From: Paenibacillus woosongensis
GTDB taxonomy: Bacteria; Bacillota; Bacilli; Paenibacillales; Paenibacillaceae
Direction of reading: 5' to 3'
NCBI RefSeq assembly: GCF_009725165.1
Contig: NZ_WNZW01000016.1
Coordinates: 1-64,000, forward strand
Length of the DNA: 64,000 nucleotides
The notes beneath the pieces are model-generated. The model did not search any database. It was not told the DNA's origin and worked only from the letters and a program-made list of their open reading frames with translations. Positions 41,609-50,069 of the stretch are shown piece by piece. Each line of letters begins with the position of its first letter. Position 1 is the stretch's first letter. A program made the position numbers and the translations under genes.

Positions 41609-42289
41609 TTGACCATAAATGCAGTTCTTTTTGATTTGGATGGAACGCTGCTTGACCGTGAAGCATCCCTGTTAAAGTTTGTGAGGGACCAATACCATCG
41701 ATACCCCGAGTTACAAATCGTTGAAAAAGAAATTTTCGTTCAACGGTTTATTGAGCTTGATCATCATGGTTACGTATGGAAGGACAAAGTATATCAACAG
41801 ATGATGGATGAGTTTTCTATTAGAAACATGGACTGGACTTTGCTTCTAGAGGATTACATAAGAAATTTCCAAAATCATTGTATCGGCTTTCCTAATTTAT
41901 TTAGTATGCTTACTCAGTTAAAAAACCATAACATCAAATTGGCATTGGTCTCCAACGGTTTTGGGCAATTCCAATACGATAATTTCAAGGCGTTACACAT
42001 TGAACATTTATTCGATGAGGTTTTAATATCGGAATGGGAGGGGCTGCGGAAACCTGATAAAGCAATTTTCAATCGTGCTTTGACAAAACTGGGTGTAAAC
42101 GCCGAAAATGCTCTCTTTGTTGGAGATCATCCTGATAACGATATACGAGCTAGTCGTGACGCTGGAATGAGAGCGGTGTGGAAACGTAATCGTCAGTTTG
42201 AAACGATTGTTGATGCTGATGCCGTAATTGATGATTTAGCTGAATTATTTGCTATTGTATCATCTTTTGGAATGATGTCAGAAGCATAG
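41609..42289 (+). CDS. HAD-superfamily hydrolase
   Basis: A 226-residue phosphatase-like protein. Motif I is LFDLDGTLLD, motif II LVSNGFG, motif III the lysine in LRKPDKAIF, and motif IV VGDHPDNDI. An alpha-helical C1 cap lies between motifs I and II. TTG 41609 is preferred because GGGAGTGA lies just upstream; the ATG at 41594 lacks a site. The substrate is unknown; subfamily IA members often act on phosphoglycolate, nucleotides or similar small phosphates. It is more AT-rich than its neighbours and stands alone. Confidence 0.82.
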   Translation: MTINAVLFDLDGTLLDREASLLKFVRDQYHRYPELQIVEKEIFVQRFIELDHHGYVWKDKVYQQMMDEFSIRNMDWTLLLEDYIRNFQNHCIGFPNLFSMLTQLKNHNIKLALVSNGFGQFQYDNFKALHIEHLFDEVLISEWEGLRKPDKAIFNRALTKLGVNAENALFVGDHPDNDIRASRDAGMRAVWKRNRQFETIVDADAVIDDLAELFAIVSSFGMMSEA

Positions 42290-42425
42290 CTTTTAGAGTC
42301 CATTTTTCGCAGATATCCTTGTCACCTCCAGAAAAGCGGAACACCACCTCGGTCATTAACATCCACACATATTTGTCCTTTGCCTTCTACGATACCTCTG
42401 AACTGGCATGCAAAGCGAACAGAGG

Positions 42426-42499
42426 TTTACTTGCTATAAAAAATAAAGTATATTGTAAAAAGTATCTCGTTAACGCCGATAATGTTTGTCCGCGTTAGC
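42426..42499 (+). promoter_or_regulatory. promoter and dyad before the Rrf2 gene
   Basis: TTTACT (42426-42431) and TATATT (42449-42454) are 17 nt apart. Just downstream, GTTAACGC (42469-42476) mirrors GCGTTAGC (42492-42499) with one mismatch, a possible operator for the adjacent regulator. The rest of the 42290-42535 gap shows no gene. Confidence 0.4.
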
Positions 42500-42535
42500 A
42501 GGTATAAGAACAATAAAAAGGCGTGAGACACACAA

Positions 42536-43018
42536 ATGCACATGAAGACGGGCGTTGAGCAATCCGTGTATGCCATACTCCTGCTCAGCCTGCTGCCTGA
42601 AAAGGCAGTGCTGCCAGGGGAAGCGATCAGCCAGCAGTTGGGCGCCTCGGCTACTTATTTTCAGAAATTATTGAGAAAATTAGTGAGCGCTGATCTCATC
42701 ACATCCGTTCCTGGCGTCAAAGGCGGCTTCAAGCTGAAAAAGAAGCTGGAGAATATCCGGATTTATGACGTGTATCTCGCAATAGAGGGACAGCAGACAC
42801 TGTATTCCTCATGCGGAACCTTGAACGATATGCTCGAGCTGCCAGCAGAGGAGCAATGCTGTCTGTTGACCGATTTGATGGAGGAAGCGGAGACAGCCTG
42901 GAAGTCCGTGCTGAAGCGCCAAACCGTCGCCGATCTGGCTGCAGAAATGCAGGAGGAGCGGTTTAGAGGCAAATTGGAGTGTTTACAAGCGTGGATCAAG
43001 GAAAAAATGGTTGTATAA
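42536..43018 (+). CDS. Rrf2-family transcriptional regulator
   Basis: A 160-residue winged-helix protein (EQSVYAILLLSLLPEKA, then SQQLGASATYFQKLLRKLVSADLITSVPGVKGGFKL). Cysteines lie at SSCGT, EQCC and LEC, but not with the IscR spacing, so an Fe-S cluster is uncertain and a thiol redox sensor is possible. It starts at ATG 42536 or 42542. It precedes a flavin-dependent oxidoreductase by 43 nt and probably controls it. Some Bacillus Rrf2 proteins respond to disulfide or electrophile stress. Confidence 0.82.
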   Translation: MHMKTGVEQSVYAILLLSLLPEKAVLPGEAISQQLGASATYFQKLLRKLVSADLITSVPGVKGGFKLKKKLENIRIYDVYLAIEGQQTLYSSCGTLNDMLELPAEEQCCLLTDLMEEAETAWKSVLKRQTVADLAAEMQEERFRGKLECLQAWIKEKMVV

Positions 43019-43061
43019 CGTAAGCTGGCAAAGCTTATTACATGCGAAGGAAGGGAATTAT

Positions 43062-44081
43062 ATGAGCCAACATCATAAAAAACTAAGCGAAGTTTCATAT
43101 TCCGTACTGGATCTTGTGCCAATCACAAAAGGAGGTTCGCCAGCCCAATCTTTCAAGAACAGTCTTGATTTGGCCCAGCATGTCGAGCAATGGGGATATC
43201 GGCGATACTGGCTCGCCGAACATCACAATATGCCGGGGATTGGCAGTTCGGCGACTTCGGTTGTAATCGGTTATATCGCTGGCGGAACAAGCACGATACG
43301 AGTTGGTTCCGGAGGTATCATGCTGCCCAACCACTCGCCGCTAGTCATCGCTGAACAATTCGGCACACTGGAAGCGATGTATCCCGGGCGGATCGATCTC
43401 GGCTTAGGCCGTGCTCCGGGAAGCGACCAAAGTACGATGCTGGCGCTTCGCCGCGATCCTCGCGCGAACGGTCATGATTTTCCGGATCAGCTGCAGCAGC
43501 TGCGAAGCTACCTGGATGAGAATTCACGGCATAACCGTGTAAGGGCGATACCCGGTGAAGGCCAAGACATTCCCATCTGGCTGCTCGGTTCCAGCGGCTT
43601 CAGTTCAGCACTAGCGGCAAAGCTGGGATTGCCGTTTTCATTCGCTAGCCATTTCGCCCCTGAACATACAGTTGCGGCGTTAACGCAATATAAATCCCAG
43701 TTCCAGCCCTCTGATGTACTGGATAAACCCTATGCAATGGCCGGGATTAATGTGTTCGCGGCCGACACGACGGAAGAGGCGGAGTACCTCGCGACTTCGT
43801 TCCAGCAGCAATTCCTAAGCCTGATCCGCAACCACCCCGGCCAAATTCCGCCGCCAGTCGAGAGCATGGAGAACATTTGGACGGAGTATGAGAAAGCCTT
43901 GGTCATGAAGCAGCTGAATGCTTCGATTATCGGCAATCCGGACGAAGTCAGGGAGAAACTACAGGCGTTTATAGATAACACTGGGGCGGATGAACTGATT
44001 ATTAATACAACGATGTATGATCATAAAGCGCGTGTTCGTTCTTACGAGCTTGTTGCTGAGATTACCGGTATGAAGATCTGA
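43062..44081 (+). CDS. LLM-class flavin-dependent oxidoreductase (luciferase-like)
   Basis: A 339-residue TIM-barrel flavoprotein of the bacterial luciferase-like alkanal monooxygenase group, similar to YceB/YwcH types. Seen are YSVLDLVPITKGGSPAQSF, RYWLAEHHNMPGIGSSAT, IRVGSGGIMLPNHSPL, RIDLGLGRAPGSD and LGSSGFSSALAAKLGLPFSFASHF. It probably uses FMN; the physiological substrate is unknown. ATG 43062 follows GAAGGAAGGGA. The Rrf2 gene just upstream suggests induction by redox or electrophile stress. Confidence 0.87.
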   Translation: MSQHHKKLSEVSYSVLDLVPITKGGSPAQSFKNSLDLAQHVEQWGYRRYWLAEHHNMPGIGSSATSVVIGYIAGGTSTIRVGSGGIMLPNHSPLVIAEQFGTLEAMYPGRIDLGLGRAPGSDQSTMLALRRDPRANGHDFPDQLQQLRSYLDENSRHNRVRAIPGEGQDIPIWLLGSSGFSSALAAKLGLPFSFASHFAPEHTVAALTQYKSQFQPSDVLDKPYAMAGINVFAADTTEEAEYLATSFQQQFLSLIRNHPGQIPPPVESMENIWTEYEKALVMKQLNASIIGNPDEVREKLQAFIDNTGADELIINTTMYDHKARVRSYELVAEITGMKI

Positions 44082-44157
44082 GTTAACGTAATATATATTA
44101 TGTAAACTATAATAAATGGATTCCTTTTTCTGGATTGTTGTAGTATTATAGATATAC

Positions 44158-44179
44158 GAACAAAGGTTCTTCTTTGTTC
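44158..44179. promoter_or_regulatory. perfect 8-bp dyad upstream of VOC gene
   Basis: GAACAAAG (44158-44165) and CTTTGTTC (44172-44179) are exact inverted arms with a 6-nt spacer, 58 nt before the VOC start. There is no T-run. It may be an operator or a leader hairpin. Confidence 0.35.
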
Positions 44180-44236
44180 CAGCACCTTAGTCAGGCATTT
44201 CTACGTAATATTAATCCATGATAAGGTGGTATCTAA

Positions 44237-44653
44237 ATGGCGCTTCAATGTAATCAGATTTTTGTGAATTTGCCGGTAAAAGATTTGCCCAAGACGAAGG
44301 ATTTCTTTGAACAGGTTGGATTCGAATTTAATCCCCAGTTCACGGACGAGAAAGCAGCCTGCCTGGTCATAAGCGAGCATATTTATGCCATGCTGCTGAG
44401 CGAGGCCTATTTCAAGACCTTTACGAAGAAAGACATCCCGGATACAAAGGCTAATGCAGAGGTGATTGTCGCTTTGTCCGCAAGCAGCCGGGAGCAGGTG
44501 GATGAGATCGTGGAACGGGCTCTTGCTGCAGGCGGCCAGCCTTTTAATGATCCAGTAGATCACGGGTTTATGTACACTTGGAGCTTCCAGGATCCTGATG
44601 GCCATTTATGGGAGGTCTTATATATGGACCCGGCCACGATTGAACAGGGTTGA
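44237..44653 (+). CDS. VOC-family (glyoxalase/bleomycin-resistance-like) protein
   Basis: A 138-residue protein with two beta-alpha-beta-beta-beta modules of the vicinal oxygen chelate fold (IFVNLPVKDLPKTKDFFEQVGFEF at the N-terminus; FQDPDGHLWEVLYMD at the C-terminus). It resembles the YP_001051499-like VOC group whose members have no known reaction. Metal-ligand positions are not all obvious, since the N-terminal His is replaced. ATG follows AAGGTGG. It is monocistronic, with a terminator at 44768. Confidence 0.82.
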   Translation: MALQCNQIFVNLPVKDLPKTKDFFEQVGFEFNPQFTDEKAACLVISEHIYAMLLSEAYFKTFTKKDIPDTKANAEVIVALSASSREQVDEIVERALAAGGQPFNDPVDHGFMYTWSFQDPDGHLWEVLYMDPATIEQG

Positions 44654-44767
44654 ATCAACTTATTTAATGATATGAATTAATATAATTAATCATATTAATC
44701 AAGAGTGCGAGCAAAACAAGAAATGGCTTTTGATTGGTAGATTGAATAGGATATAAATTTAACTAGA

Positions 44768-44808
44768 AGAAGTCTCCTTAGGTAATAACCTGAGAAGGCT
44801 TCTTTTTT
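44768..44808 (+). terminator. terminator of VOC gene
   Basis: A 16-bp stem with wobble pairs (AGAAGTCTCCTTAGGT with ACCTGAGAAGGCTTCT) is followed by TTTTT. Confidence 0.8.
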
Positions 44809-44870
44809 ATGTTGATTGAGACAGAGATTAATCATAAAGCTTTACATCGAAGAGATGATTCGTCACTTAT

Positions 44871-44884
44871 GTTGCAAATGCAAC
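44871..44884. promoter_or_regulatory. MarR-type operator 1
   Basis: GTTGCA-AA-TGCAAC is a perfect 6-bp palindrome about 75 nt before the MarR start. An inverted, nearly identical copy lies at 44917-44930. Confidence 0.65.
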
Positions 44885-44916
44885 AATATTATATTAAATT
44901 ATAGGCATGCCGTTTT

Positions 44917-44930
44917 GTTGCATTTGCAAT
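44917..44930. promoter_or_regulatory. MarR-type operator 2
   Basis: GTTGCA-TT-TGCAAT is the inverted counterpart of operator 1, 46 nt away centre to centre and 27 nt before the MarR ATG. Paired sites around a promoter suggest autorepression. Confidence 0.65.
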
Positions 44931-44956
44931 ATAATAACCTACTAAGGAGTTTAATA

Positions 44957-45409
44957 ATGAAAGAGATTCTTCGTGAAATTGGGATGATCGCAAGGGCGCT
45001 GGATTCCATCAGTAATATAGAATTTAAAGAATTTGATCTTACAAAAGGGCAGTATTTGTACCTTGTGCGAATATGCGAATATCCAGGAATCATTCAAGAA
45101 AAATTAGCTGAAATGATCAAGGTAGACCGATCAACAGCAGCTCGTGCTATCAAAAAACTTGAAATTAGTGGCTTTATAGAAAAGAAAGAAGATCAACATA
45201 ACAAAAAAATAAAAAAACTCTTTGCAACAGAGAAAGGGAAATATATCTATCCTTTTATTAAAAAAGAACATGATTATTCCAATTCCGTTGCTTTAGAGGG
45301 GTTTTCAGAAAAAGAAGCGGAAGCTATATTCAATTTTCTTCAGAGAATAAGAAAAAATATAGAAAAAGATTGGGAATTTGTGAAAAAGGGGAATAGGAGA
45401 AACTATTGA
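44957..45409 (+). CDS. MarR-family transcriptional regulator
   Basis: A 150-residue MarR protein. The recognition helix region is KLAEMIKVDRSTAARAIKKLEISGFIEKKE, followed by the wing and C-terminal dimerisation helix. ATG 44957 follows AAGGAG; longer in-frame starts run through the operators and are unlikely. A GNAT acetyltransferase follows after 23 nt, so the pair is probably one ligand-inducible operon. The gene is markedly AT- and Lys-rich compared with the genes before and after, suggesting acquisition from a lower-G+C relative. Confidence 0.87.
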   Translation: MKEILREIGMIARALDSISNIEFKEFDLTKGQYLYLVRICEYPGIIQEKLAEMIKVDRSTAARAIKKLEISGFIEKKEDQHNKKIKKLFATEKGKYIYPFIKKEHDYSNSVALEGFSEKEAEAIFNFLQRIRKNIEKDWEFVKKGNRRNY

Positions 45410-45432
45410 TTTATTAAAGGAGCGCATATTTT

Positions 45433-45948
45433 ATGAATATAGAAATAAAAAAATGCAACTATGAAGATTTACGCAACCTTCAAGCTATTGGTATTGAAAC
45501 ATTTAATGATACATTCAGGCATCAGAATTTATCCGAAAATATGAAAGCCTACTTAGATAGGGCTTTTAATTTGAAACAGTTAGAAAAAGAACTATCAAAT
45601 ATTTCTTCCCAATTTTATTTTATATATTGCAATGAGGATATTGGCGGTTATTTAAAAATAAACATAGATGATGCCCAATCTGAAGATATGGGCAAGGATT
45701 CGCTAGAAATCGAGAGGATCTATGTAAAAAAGAATTATCAAAAACAGGGGCTTGGCAAATATCTTCTAAATCAGGCTTTGGAAATTGCATTGGAGTGTAA
45801 TAAAAAGAAAATCTGGCTAGGCGTATGGGAGAAGAATGAGAAGGCCATTGCTTTTTATAAGAAAATGGGTTTCATTCAGGCGGGAGCGCACTCTTTTTAT
45901 ATGGGTGATGAAGAGCAGATGGACTTTATTATGATCAAGCACATATGA
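45433..45948 (+). CDS. GNAT-family N-acetyltransferase (PaiA-like)
   Basis: A 171-residue acetyl-CoA-dependent acetyltransferase. The coenzyme A loop is KKNYQKQGLGKYLLNQALE (the Q-x-x-G-x-G/L motif) and the late strand is WLGVWEKNEKAIAFYKKMGF. The N-terminal AIGIETFNDTFRHQNLSENM resembles the polyamine acetyltransferase PaiA group, so spermidine or a drug amine could be the substrate; this is inference. ATG follows AAAGGAG. It is co-directional and AT-rich like the MarR gene, its likely repressor. Confidence 0.85.
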   Translation: MNIEIKKCNYEDLRNLQAIGIETFNDTFRHQNLSENMKAYLDRAFNLKQLEKELSNISSQFYFIYCNEDIGGYLKINIDDAQSEDMGKDSLEIERIYVKKNYQKQGLGKYLLNQALEIALECNKKKIWLGVWEKNEKAIAFYKKMGFIQAGAHSFYMGDEEQMDFIMIKHI

Positions 45949-46112
45949 TTCCCTTCAGGGAACGTATGTGCTATAATAAGTACGCCAAACACGTATTTTG
46001 CGCACTTTTAGTTTAGAGCGATTTGTTTTCTTAGAGACAGTTTGTTATCAAGTTGATTTTTCGCAAAAACAACCTATAAATGGTAAATAACATCAACGTA
46101 AGAGGGATTGCT

Positions 46113-47027
46113 TTGACTACGAAATATTACATAGAAGAATTTTATGCCGAGCCGCTTCAAGCCTTTACGATTTGGATGAAACAATCAGGATATACGGAGA
46201 CGACGAGAAAAGAATATTTAAGAGAAGTGTATGACTATTTATTCTCCTTAGATGAACTGCCTGTGCAACAGGCGGGAAAGTTAAATGTTGTTAGCTTTCT
46301 CGTCTCCAAACAGGAATCTGCCGGGGATAGGACAAGGAATCGGACTTTGTCGGCGATCCGTTCATTTTATGCCTCATTGATCGATTTTGAACTGGCGACC
46401 AGAAATCCGGCGCTAGAGGTCAAGAAGTCAAAGACGGAGAAAAATAAAATTCCAGTCTATCTGGAGGAGCAGGAACTCAAGAAGGTGCTCACTTATGTCG
46501 ATGGTCGTTACCGGGACAGGAATCTGGCAATTTTCCTGCTGATGGGTTACTGTGGTTTGCGGGTGGGAGAGGTTCATCGCATGAATCTCTCTCATTTCAA
46601 GAGAGATAAGGGGACGCTTGAAGTACTAGGCAAAGGACGGAAGTGGAACGAGATCCCGCTGCCTGAGTTAGTCGTTGAATACCTGGCGAAAGTGGAGGAG
46701 GAGCGCATCCAGCCTTATAGCTCAAAAGAAGAAGCCTTCTTCATCTCTCAGAAGGGAAGAAGATTATCGATTCGTCAAATTCAGAAGATTGCGGCGCATG
46801 TCTTCGATGCCTTCAAACAGGATCACCCGCAGTTGACCGATATGAAATTATCCTGCCATAAGCTGCGGCACTCCTTTGCTACCATGCTGCTGAGAAACAA
46901 CGTCGATATTCGCGTGGTAAAGGAACTGCTCGGTCATGCCTCCATTGAAACAACAATGATCTATACGCATATCAACGATGAGCAGAAGCGCAGCGCGATG
47001 ACGACAATTGAGGTGCCGAAGATTTGA
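46113..47027 (+). CDS. tyrosine recombinase / integrase (XerC/D-like)
   Basis: A 304-residue site-specific recombinase. An N-terminal SAM-like core-binding domain spans 1-100. The catalytic set is Arg150 (GLRVGE), Lys in GKGRKW, HKLRHSF (His-x-x-Arg), His in LLGHAS and the nucleophile Tyr284 (IYTH). TTG 46113 is favoured behind AGAGGGA; an upstream ATG at 46080 has no site. No other mobile-element genes or att repeats are evident. It could be a chromosomal accessory recombinase or a relic of the event that brought the AT-rich pair upstream. Confidence 0.87.
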   Translation: MTTKYYIEEFYAEPLQAFTIWMKQSGYTETTRKEYLREVYDYLFSLDELPVQQAGKLNVVSFLVSKQESAGDRTRNRTLSAIRSFYASLIDFELATRNPALEVKKSKTEKNKIPVYLEEQELKKVLTYVDGRYRDRNLAIFLLMGYCGLRVGEVHRMNLSHFKRDKGTLEVLGKGRKWNEIPLPELVVEYLAKVEEERIQPYSSKEEAFFISQKGRRLSIRQIQKIAAHVFDAFKQDHPQLTDMKLSCHKLRHSFATMLLRNNVDIRVVKELLGHASIETTMIYTHINDEQKRSAMTTIEVPKI

Positions 47028-47077
47028 AGCTTCAGCATGAAATGGAGCGATGTTCAACTCAAGCTATAAGGACAACA

Positions 47078-47105
47078 AAATCCCACGCTGCGTGGGATTT
47101 TTTGA
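47078..47105 (+). terminator. terminator of recombinase gene
   Basis: A perfect 11-bp stem AAAATCCCACG / CGTGGGATTTT with a CTG loop and T-run. It is A-rich on the left, so it may also serve the convergent DUF3231 gene. Confidence 0.85.
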
Positions 47106-47124
47106 TTTTCATTCATATCGTATT

Positions 47125-47637
47125 TTATTCTTCGACAGGTCTCTTTACCTGAAGGGGCGGAGGGATTAGCCAGCCTTTATCTTTGTTCATTTGAAGAATG
47201 CGCAAGCCTAATGCGGCTTTAGTAAGGTGATATTTGGCAAATAATGCGCCGACATCTTCTCTTATCGATTGCCCCATAACCGAACTACAGGCTGCAAGAC
47301 CAAGCGCATTCTCCGCTGCAATTTTTGCAGCAATTTCAGGATCTGTAAATCTTGCTCCCGCTGGAATATCCTCAAGCTTAGCTGGGGGTCTTTCTGGCAA
47401 TACAGGCGCGGGTGCAATACCATTATCGGTGAGCAGGGTGTCACACTCTTTAATTTCTAATTTCGCCTGTTCAATTAAAGCTTCGAGAATTTTCTTGAGA
47501 TCCTCGTCACCGGCGTGGTTGAGGAAGGCCTGGTAACAGGAAACCGTGCCTTTAGCCATCATGGATGCTTGCCATACGCTGAAAATTTCACCATAATGCA
47601 TCGGTTCGTCTTTGGGATTACCGCTTAATATACCCAT
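47125..47637 (-). CDS. DUF3231-family protein
   Basis: A 170-residue protein of the DUF3231 family, common in spore formers and predicted to be helical and ferritin-like. Seen are YGEIFSVWQASMMAKGTVSCYQAFLNHAGD, LIEQAKLEIKECDTLL and the C-terminal LRILQMNKDKGWLIPPPLQ. I take ATG 47637, since AAAGGAGAGA lies upstream inside the longer frame that begins at 47676. Function is unknown; relatives are associated with spore coats. It is divergent from the manganese catalase, another helical-bundle protein often found in spores. Confidence 0.8.
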   Translation of the reverse strand: MGILSGNPKDEPMHYGEIFSVWQASMMAKGTVSCYQAFLNHAGDEDLKKILEALIEQAKLEIKECDTLLTDNGIAPAPVLPERPPAKLEDIPAGARFTDPEIAAKIAAENALGLAACSSVMGQSIREDVGALFAKYHLTKAALGLRILQMNKDKGWLIPPPLQVKRPVEE

Positions 47638-47829
47638 ATCGTTTATTGTCTCTCCTTTTATTATAATCACCGTCATTATTCACTTCATCCTGATGTTTTA
47701 TGCTTCTTACTTAACATCATGTCATCTCATGATACTTGGAGAAACATGGCAGGCTCCTCCTTGCATTCACCCTAGTCGACTAGCGCAAACTCATAAGGAC
47801 GTAAATTTGCATAAAAGGAGATTATCGTG

Positions 47830-48684
47830 ATGTATTTCTATAAAGAAGATTTAATTAATTTGATCGTCCCAGATCAGCCAGATCCGGCAGCAGCGAAGGT
47901 GCTTCAAGAAACATTAGGCGGGAGATTTGGCGAGATGCGCACCATGATGCAGTTTTTCTTTCAAAGCAATAACTTTCGCGGTAACGCAACCCAGTTTCGG
48001 GATTTGATACGAGGCGTGTTTCTGGAGGAATTAAGTCATGTCGAGTTGGTGCAGCATACCATTAACCAATTGCTCACCGGTGCAGGCGCTTCTGGAGCAG
48101 GCGATTCGGGCTTGAATGCAGCTCCGCTGGATGAGGCCGTCAAACACGCCAATCCCCATCACTTTATTATGGGTGCACAAAGCTCGCTGCCGGTCGATGC
48201 AGCCGGAAATCCTTGGAATGGAAACTATGTGTATGATCATGGCAATCTGATCAGCAATTTATTGGACAACGTTGTTCTGGAATCAACGGGAGTGCTTCAA
48301 AAGACAAGAATTTATGAAATGAGCAACAACAAAGCGTTCCGTGAAACGCTGGCCTTTCTGATCGTTCGCGATAACGCCCACCAGAACGCTTTTGCCAAGG
48401 CCTTAGAAACATTGGGCGTAGAATGGGGCAAGCTGTTTCCTGTTCCAAACTATGATATTAACAAATACCCGGAATGCAAGAAATACGTCGATATGGGCTT
48501 TCACAATGCGCAATTTAATTTCCGGCTGGATCCTACGCGGATTGCTGAAATCTTTAGCGGCCAAACACCAAGCCGCAACGGCGGGGAGCTGCAAGTAGTC
48601 GCACCGCCGGAAGGTTATCCGCTACCTAGCCTGCCTGAATTGGCCAATGAGCATAGCCCGGGTCTTCACGACTTGAATTCATGA
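47830..48684 (+). CDS. manganese catalase (CotJC/YjqC-like)
   Basis: A 284-residue di-manganese catalase that dismutates hydrogen peroxide without heme. The metal-site strings are FLEELSHVELV (Glu and His ligands), VVLESTGVLQKTRIYEM and VRDNAHQNAF (second Glu and His). The C-terminus is Pro-rich. ATG 47830 follows AAAGGAG; an adjacent in-frame GTG at 47827 is an alternative. Relatives occur in spore coats, in keeping with the DUF3231 neighbour. Confidence 0.9.
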   Translation: MYFYKEDLINLIVPDQPDPAAAKVLQETLGGRFGEMRTMMQFFFQSNNFRGNATQFRDLIRGVFLEELSHVELVQHTINQLLTGAGASGAGDSGLNAAPLDEAVKHANPHHFIMGAQSSLPVDAAGNPWNGNYVYDHGNLISNLLDNVVLESTGVLQKTRIYEMSNNKAFRETLAFLIVRDNAHQNAFAKALETLGVEWGKLFPVPNYDINKYPECKKYVDMGFHNAQFNFRLDPTRIAEIFSGQTPSRNGGELQVVAPPEGYPLPSLPELANEHSPGLHDLNS

Positions 48685-48712
48685 GCTGCTAAAAAAGTAA
48701 TAGCGAAACAGA

Positions 48713-48752
48713 AACAGGCCTCGCAATCCTTATTAGGATTACGGGGCCTGTT
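48713..48752. terminator. terminator between convergent catalase and cyclophilin genes
   Basis: AACAGGCC...AATCCT pairs with AGGATT...GGCCTGTT around TATT. It has few T on either side, so strength is uncertain, but position suits both genes. Confidence 0.6.
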
Positions 48753-48772
48753 CTGATTGAAATACCCTTGCT

Positions 48773-49468
48773 TTATTGCTCTGTTATCTTGATTTCCTTG
48801 ATCTGGACGGTCTCTATTGGTGAACTCAGTTCACGACGCGGGCCGCCGGGTTCAACTGGTGTGGCTGCAATATCTTGGACGACATCCATGCCATCGACGA
48901 CCTTGCCAAAAATAGTATAGTTGGGCTTTAGGTTTAGGGACAGGCTATCTTCACCCGTGCAGATGAAAAATTGGCTGCCATTCGTATCCGGTCCGGCGTT
49001 GGCCATCGCAACAATGCCCGGCTCGTATTCGTAGTCCGTCTTTTCATCTTCAAATCGATACCCAGGGCCTCCGCCACCCGTGCCTTCCGGATCTCCAGTT
49101 TGAATCATGAAGGATTCGATGATCCGGTGGAAGGTGACGTCATTGTAAAAGCCTTGCCGCGACAGGAATACAAAGTTATTAACCGTCTTTGGCGCGTCTT
49201 TGGCGAACAGCTCGATCGTGAAGTTCCCCTTCGTCGTCGAGAATTCGGCGGTGTACGACTTATTCGTGTCGATCTCCATGGCCGGAGGACTGTCCCAGCT
49301 CATTGTTTGCTTTGGCGGTTCAGGCGCCGTAGATTGCTCTGCGCTATTGCCAGCAGATTGTTGTTGATTTGCTGGTGCTTCCTGTGCTTCTTTGTCCTTG
49401 CCGCAACCGCTCATGATCATAGCAGTCAGCAGAAGGAGGAATGGGAATACTAGTAGCTTTGTTCTCAT
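48773..49468 (-). CDS. lipoprotein peptidyl-prolyl cis-trans isomerase, cyclophilin type
   Basis: A 231-residue exported protein. Residues 1-21 form a lipoprotein signal peptide ending in MSGC (lipidated Cys), followed by a Gln/Pro/Ala-rich linker (about 22-55). The cyclophilin domain has FHRIIESFMIQTGDPEGTGGGGPGY (catalytic Arg, Phe and Gln), NGSQFFICT and a final KEIKITEQ. It would assist folding of secreted proteins at the outer membrane face. ATG 49468 follows GGAG; an in-frame ATG at 49510 would place 14 residues before the signal. Confidence 0.88.
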   Translation of the reverse strand: MRTKLLVFPFLLLLTAMIMSGCGKDKEAQEAPANQQQSAGNSAEQSTAPEPPKQTMSWDSPPAMEIDTNKSYTAEFSTTKGNFTIELFAKDAPKTVNNFVFLSRQGFYNDVTFHRIIESFMIQTGDPEGTGGGGPGYRFEDEKTDYEYEPGIVAMANAGPDTNGSQFFICTGEDSLSLNLKPNYTIFGKVVDGMDVVQDIAATPVEPGGPRRELSSPIETVQIKEIKITEQ

Positions 49469-49556
49469 AAGTGCTGGTCCAACTCCTTTGTAGCATTTGT
49501 AACAAATCATGTTCTATCATACCGGCATTTCGCGGAAAATTCCAGTTTGTATGGTG

Positions 49557-50069
49557 TCAGGTTTGTTCCGGGTTTGCTGAAGTTGTGTGTTTAGTTCTAA
49601 ACCGATATTTATTGAGCAAATACAGTACGCCGATTCGCCCTGAGTTACTGCCCGCGTAAATAATGAAAAATGCGCATAAAAGCATTTGAGGGATGATGCT
49701 AATGGAACCAGAGAGGAAATAGCAAAGGTTCATGATTACGCCCGCCGATGCAGCAAAAACAGTAAATACGCCAAGCAACAAGGCTAAACCAACTAAAAAC
49801 TCTCCCCAGGGAACCAGGAAGTTAAATATTTCAACTTGGGGGATAACAGCAGTTTCCAATATGCTTCCCCACCAATCCTGAACAATCGGATTCTCTCCTT
49901 TGGAGTTGGCAACAGCGTTTTGTAGATAGCCCGTGCTATCAAATGGTTGTGGAGCGGTAAGCTTCATCCAGCCAGCAGTAAGCCATTTCCAGCCCAAGTA
50001 ACACCGTATCAGCAATAGAAAAACGGCACCGGCCTTACTTTCTCTCATAAAAAAATCGATTTTCGCCAT
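49557..50069 (-). CDS. DoxX-family membrane protein
   Basis: A 170-residue membrane protein with about four hydrophobic helices. Family strings are LIRCYLGWKWLTAGWMKL at the N-terminus and WGEFLVGLALLLGVFTVFAA in the centre. DoxX proteins are small quinone-related or thiol-stress membrane components; the exact role is unclear. The start follows GGGGTTGAAATA. It is monocistronic and divergent from the GH87 gene; the 225-nt gap holds two CCCAATTC repeats (about 50145-50170) and nothing else clear. Confidence 0.82.
   Translation of the reverse strand: MAKIDFFMRESKAGAVFLLLIRCYLGWKWLTAGWMKLTAPQPFDSTGYLQNAVANSKGENPIVQDWWGSILETAVIPQVEIFNFLVPWGEFLVGLALLLGVFTVFAASAGVIMNLCYFLSGSISIIPQMLLCAFFIIYAGSNSGRIGVLYLLNKYRFRTKHTTSANPEQT

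Noticed and set aside
44100..44236. T-box leader before the VOC gene
   Set aside because: A dyad is present but there is no T-box core sequence and no terminator, and the gene is not amino-acid related.
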